A stretch of DNA of 6,716 bases from Candidatus Cloacimonadota bacterium (GTDB lineage: Bacteria; Cloacimonadota; Cloacimonadia; Cloacimonadales; TCS61). The notes under the pieces were generated by a model. It had not been told where the DNA came from. It saw only the letters and a list, made by a program, of their open reading frames with translations, and did no database searches. Below are positions 5,746-6,716 of this stretch, one piece after another (position 1 is the stretch's first letter; each line of letters starts with the position of its first letter). The translations under genes were made by a program, and so were the position numbers. Location of the stretch: contig JAFGMF010000138.1 of assembly GCA_016927675.1 (NCBI GenBank), positions 1 to 6,716 on the forward strand, given 5' to 3'.

Positions 5746-6705
5746 ATGATGATCAGATCATTAAGCAATCCGGTTATAAGCAGAAAAGACATTCCTGCAA
5801 CAGTACCCGAGCTGGTTGATGTGAGTTCAGTTTTCAATCCCGGAGCAGTAAAGCACGATAACCTGATAAAACTGATGTTGAGAGTACAGAACAGGGGACG
5901 AGAAACTTTTCTATTGATGGCGGATAGTGAAGATGGACGGAGTTTTCAGATAAGAGACGAAATCATCAAATGGCATGGGATAGAAAAGGTAAAAGAAAAG
6001 ATCTATCATCTGTATGATCCCAGGATAACAAAAATTGATACAGAATATTATATCATGTTTTCTCTTGATATGGAATCGGGATGTCGATTAGGGTTGGGGA
6101 AAACAATGGATTTCGCTAAATTTGAATTTATGGGGATCGTTTCTGATCATGATAATCGGAACGGTGTTTTATTCCCGGAGAAGATCAACAATAAATTCCT
6201 GAGGTTGGACAGGCCTAATCTGATCGAGATGGATTCGGGATTGAAATCAGGGAATGCCATCTGTTTAGCGGAATCGTTAGACCTGCTGCACTGGAAATCT
6301 TGTGGCACGGTTGCCGAGGGAAGAGCTCACTACTGGGATGAGTTGATCGGTGCAGGTCCGCCTCCGATCAAGACCAGGCAGGGATGGCTGGTGGTTTATC
6401 ACGGCATAGCTCTGCATTACCAGCCGATTTATCAGGCAGGTGTAATGCTGCTTGATCTTCAGGATCCGTTAAAAGTGATCGGCAGAAGTCGGGTTAATAT
6501 TCTGGAACCCCGGGAAATTTATGAGCTGGTTGGACAGGTTCCCAACGTTGTTTTTCCCTCCGGGGCGATATGTTCCAGTCAGGACGACGAGGGATTTGTG
6601 ACATCCGAAAGTGAAATCCTGATCTATTATGGAGCAGCTGATACCAGTGTATGTCGGGCAGAAACTGATCTGAGAATATTAATGGCAGGTTTGACTTCTG
6701 AATAG
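5746..6705 (+). CDS. GH130 family glycoside phosphorylase (beta-mannoside type)
   Basis: A 319-aa protein matching the five-bladed propeller GH130 family, whose members cleave beta-mannosides, mostly with phosphate, giving mannose 1-phosphate. Visible motifs, counted from the ATG at 5746: NPVISRKDIP (8-17), FNPGAV (30-35), ADSEDGRSF (59-67), YDPRIT (90-95), LFPEKI (142-147), RLDRPN (153-158), IGAGPPPIKT (201-210), VYHG (217-220) and YYGAADT (294-300). The Asp of DPR (about 91) is the likely acid residue by family analogy; the Arg, Lys and His of the later motifs are candidates for phosphate binding, which would favour a phosphorylase. No signal peptide, so cytoplasmic. The frame is open back to an ATG at 5674, but that abuts its purine run with no spacing and adds 24 unfamily-like residues. 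5746 (or the next codon, ATG 5749) has GGGT six bases before and AAGGGA further up. Exact substrate is unknown. Confidence 0.88.
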   Translation: MMIRSLSNPVISRKDIPATVPELVDVSSVFNPGAVKHDNLIKLMLRVQNRGRETFLLMADSEDGRSFQIRDEIIKWHGIEKVKEKIYHLYDPRITKIDTEYYIMFSLDMESGCRLGLGKTMDFAKFEFMGIVSDHDNRNGVLFPEKINNKFLRLDRPNLIEMDSGLKSGNAICLAESLDLLHWKSCGTVAEGRAHYWDELIGAGPPPIKTRQGWLVVYHGIALHYQPIYQAGVMLLDLQDPLKVIGRSRVNILEPREIYELVGQVPNVVFPSGAICSSQDDEGFVTSESEILIYYGAADTSVCRAETDLRILMAGLTSE

Positions 6706-6706
6706 C

Positions 6707-6711
6707 AGGAG
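6707..6711 (+). promoter_or_regulatory. Ribosome binding site of a next gene beyond the window
   Basis: AGGAG follows the TAG stop of the GH130 gene by one base and is then followed by AAATA at the window end. A start codon within the next few bases would give normal spacing, so a further gene, probably co-transcribed with GH130, is expected. Confidence 0.5.
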
Positions 6712-6716
6712 AAATA

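Noticed and set aside
1..6716. tRNA, rRNA, CRISPR array, insertion sequence or attachment site
   Set aside because: No tRNA-like cloverleaf, regularly spaced DNA repeats, transposase motifs or terminal inverted repeats were seen on either strand.

Overview
The window looks like a carbohydrate-import and phosphorolysis locus from a Gram-negative-type bacterium of moderate GC. Support for that reading comes from the signal peptide, the periplasm-facing domains and the Shine-Dalgarno sites. The style (fused binding protein, enlarged permease) recalls uncultured FCB or Cloacimonadota-like lineages, but this is an impression from architecture and not a proven assignment.

Layout. (1) 1-236, minus: the N-terminal part of an AlkD-type DNA alkylation repair protein that runs off the window. 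(2) 237-839: two small, unproven ORFs packed tightly upstream of the AlkD-like gene, then hairpins, one of which is a plausible terminator for the operon to the right. (3) 840-3134, minus: a MalG-type (CUT1) sugar ABC permease of 764 aa, more than twice the usual size. An insertion of about 490 aa between TM1 and the second core helix carries about seven degenerate repeats of 66-76 aa. (4) 3169-5610, minus: an extracellular sugar-binding protein fused to a MalF-type permease, about 813 aa, apparently starting at a CTG codon. (5) 5611-5745: a 135-base divergent intergenic region. (6) 5746-6705, plus: a cytoplasmic GH130 family glycoside phosphorylase or mannosidase. (7) 6706-6716: a good Shine-Dalgarno site for a further gene beyond the window.

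How the genes work together (inference). The two large minus-strand genes, 34 bases apart, make a complete membrane part of a CUT1 importer from only two polypeptides. One carries the solute-binding domain tethered to the MalF half; the other carries a giant periplasmic repeat domain on the MalG half. No ATPase gene and no separate binding protein lie in the window, so the MalK-type subunit must come from elsewhere. The divergent GH130 enzyme has no signal peptide and would process the imported oligosaccharide, probably a beta-mannoside, in the cytoplasm. The main novelty is the repeat-bearing permease paired with the binding-protein/permease fusion.
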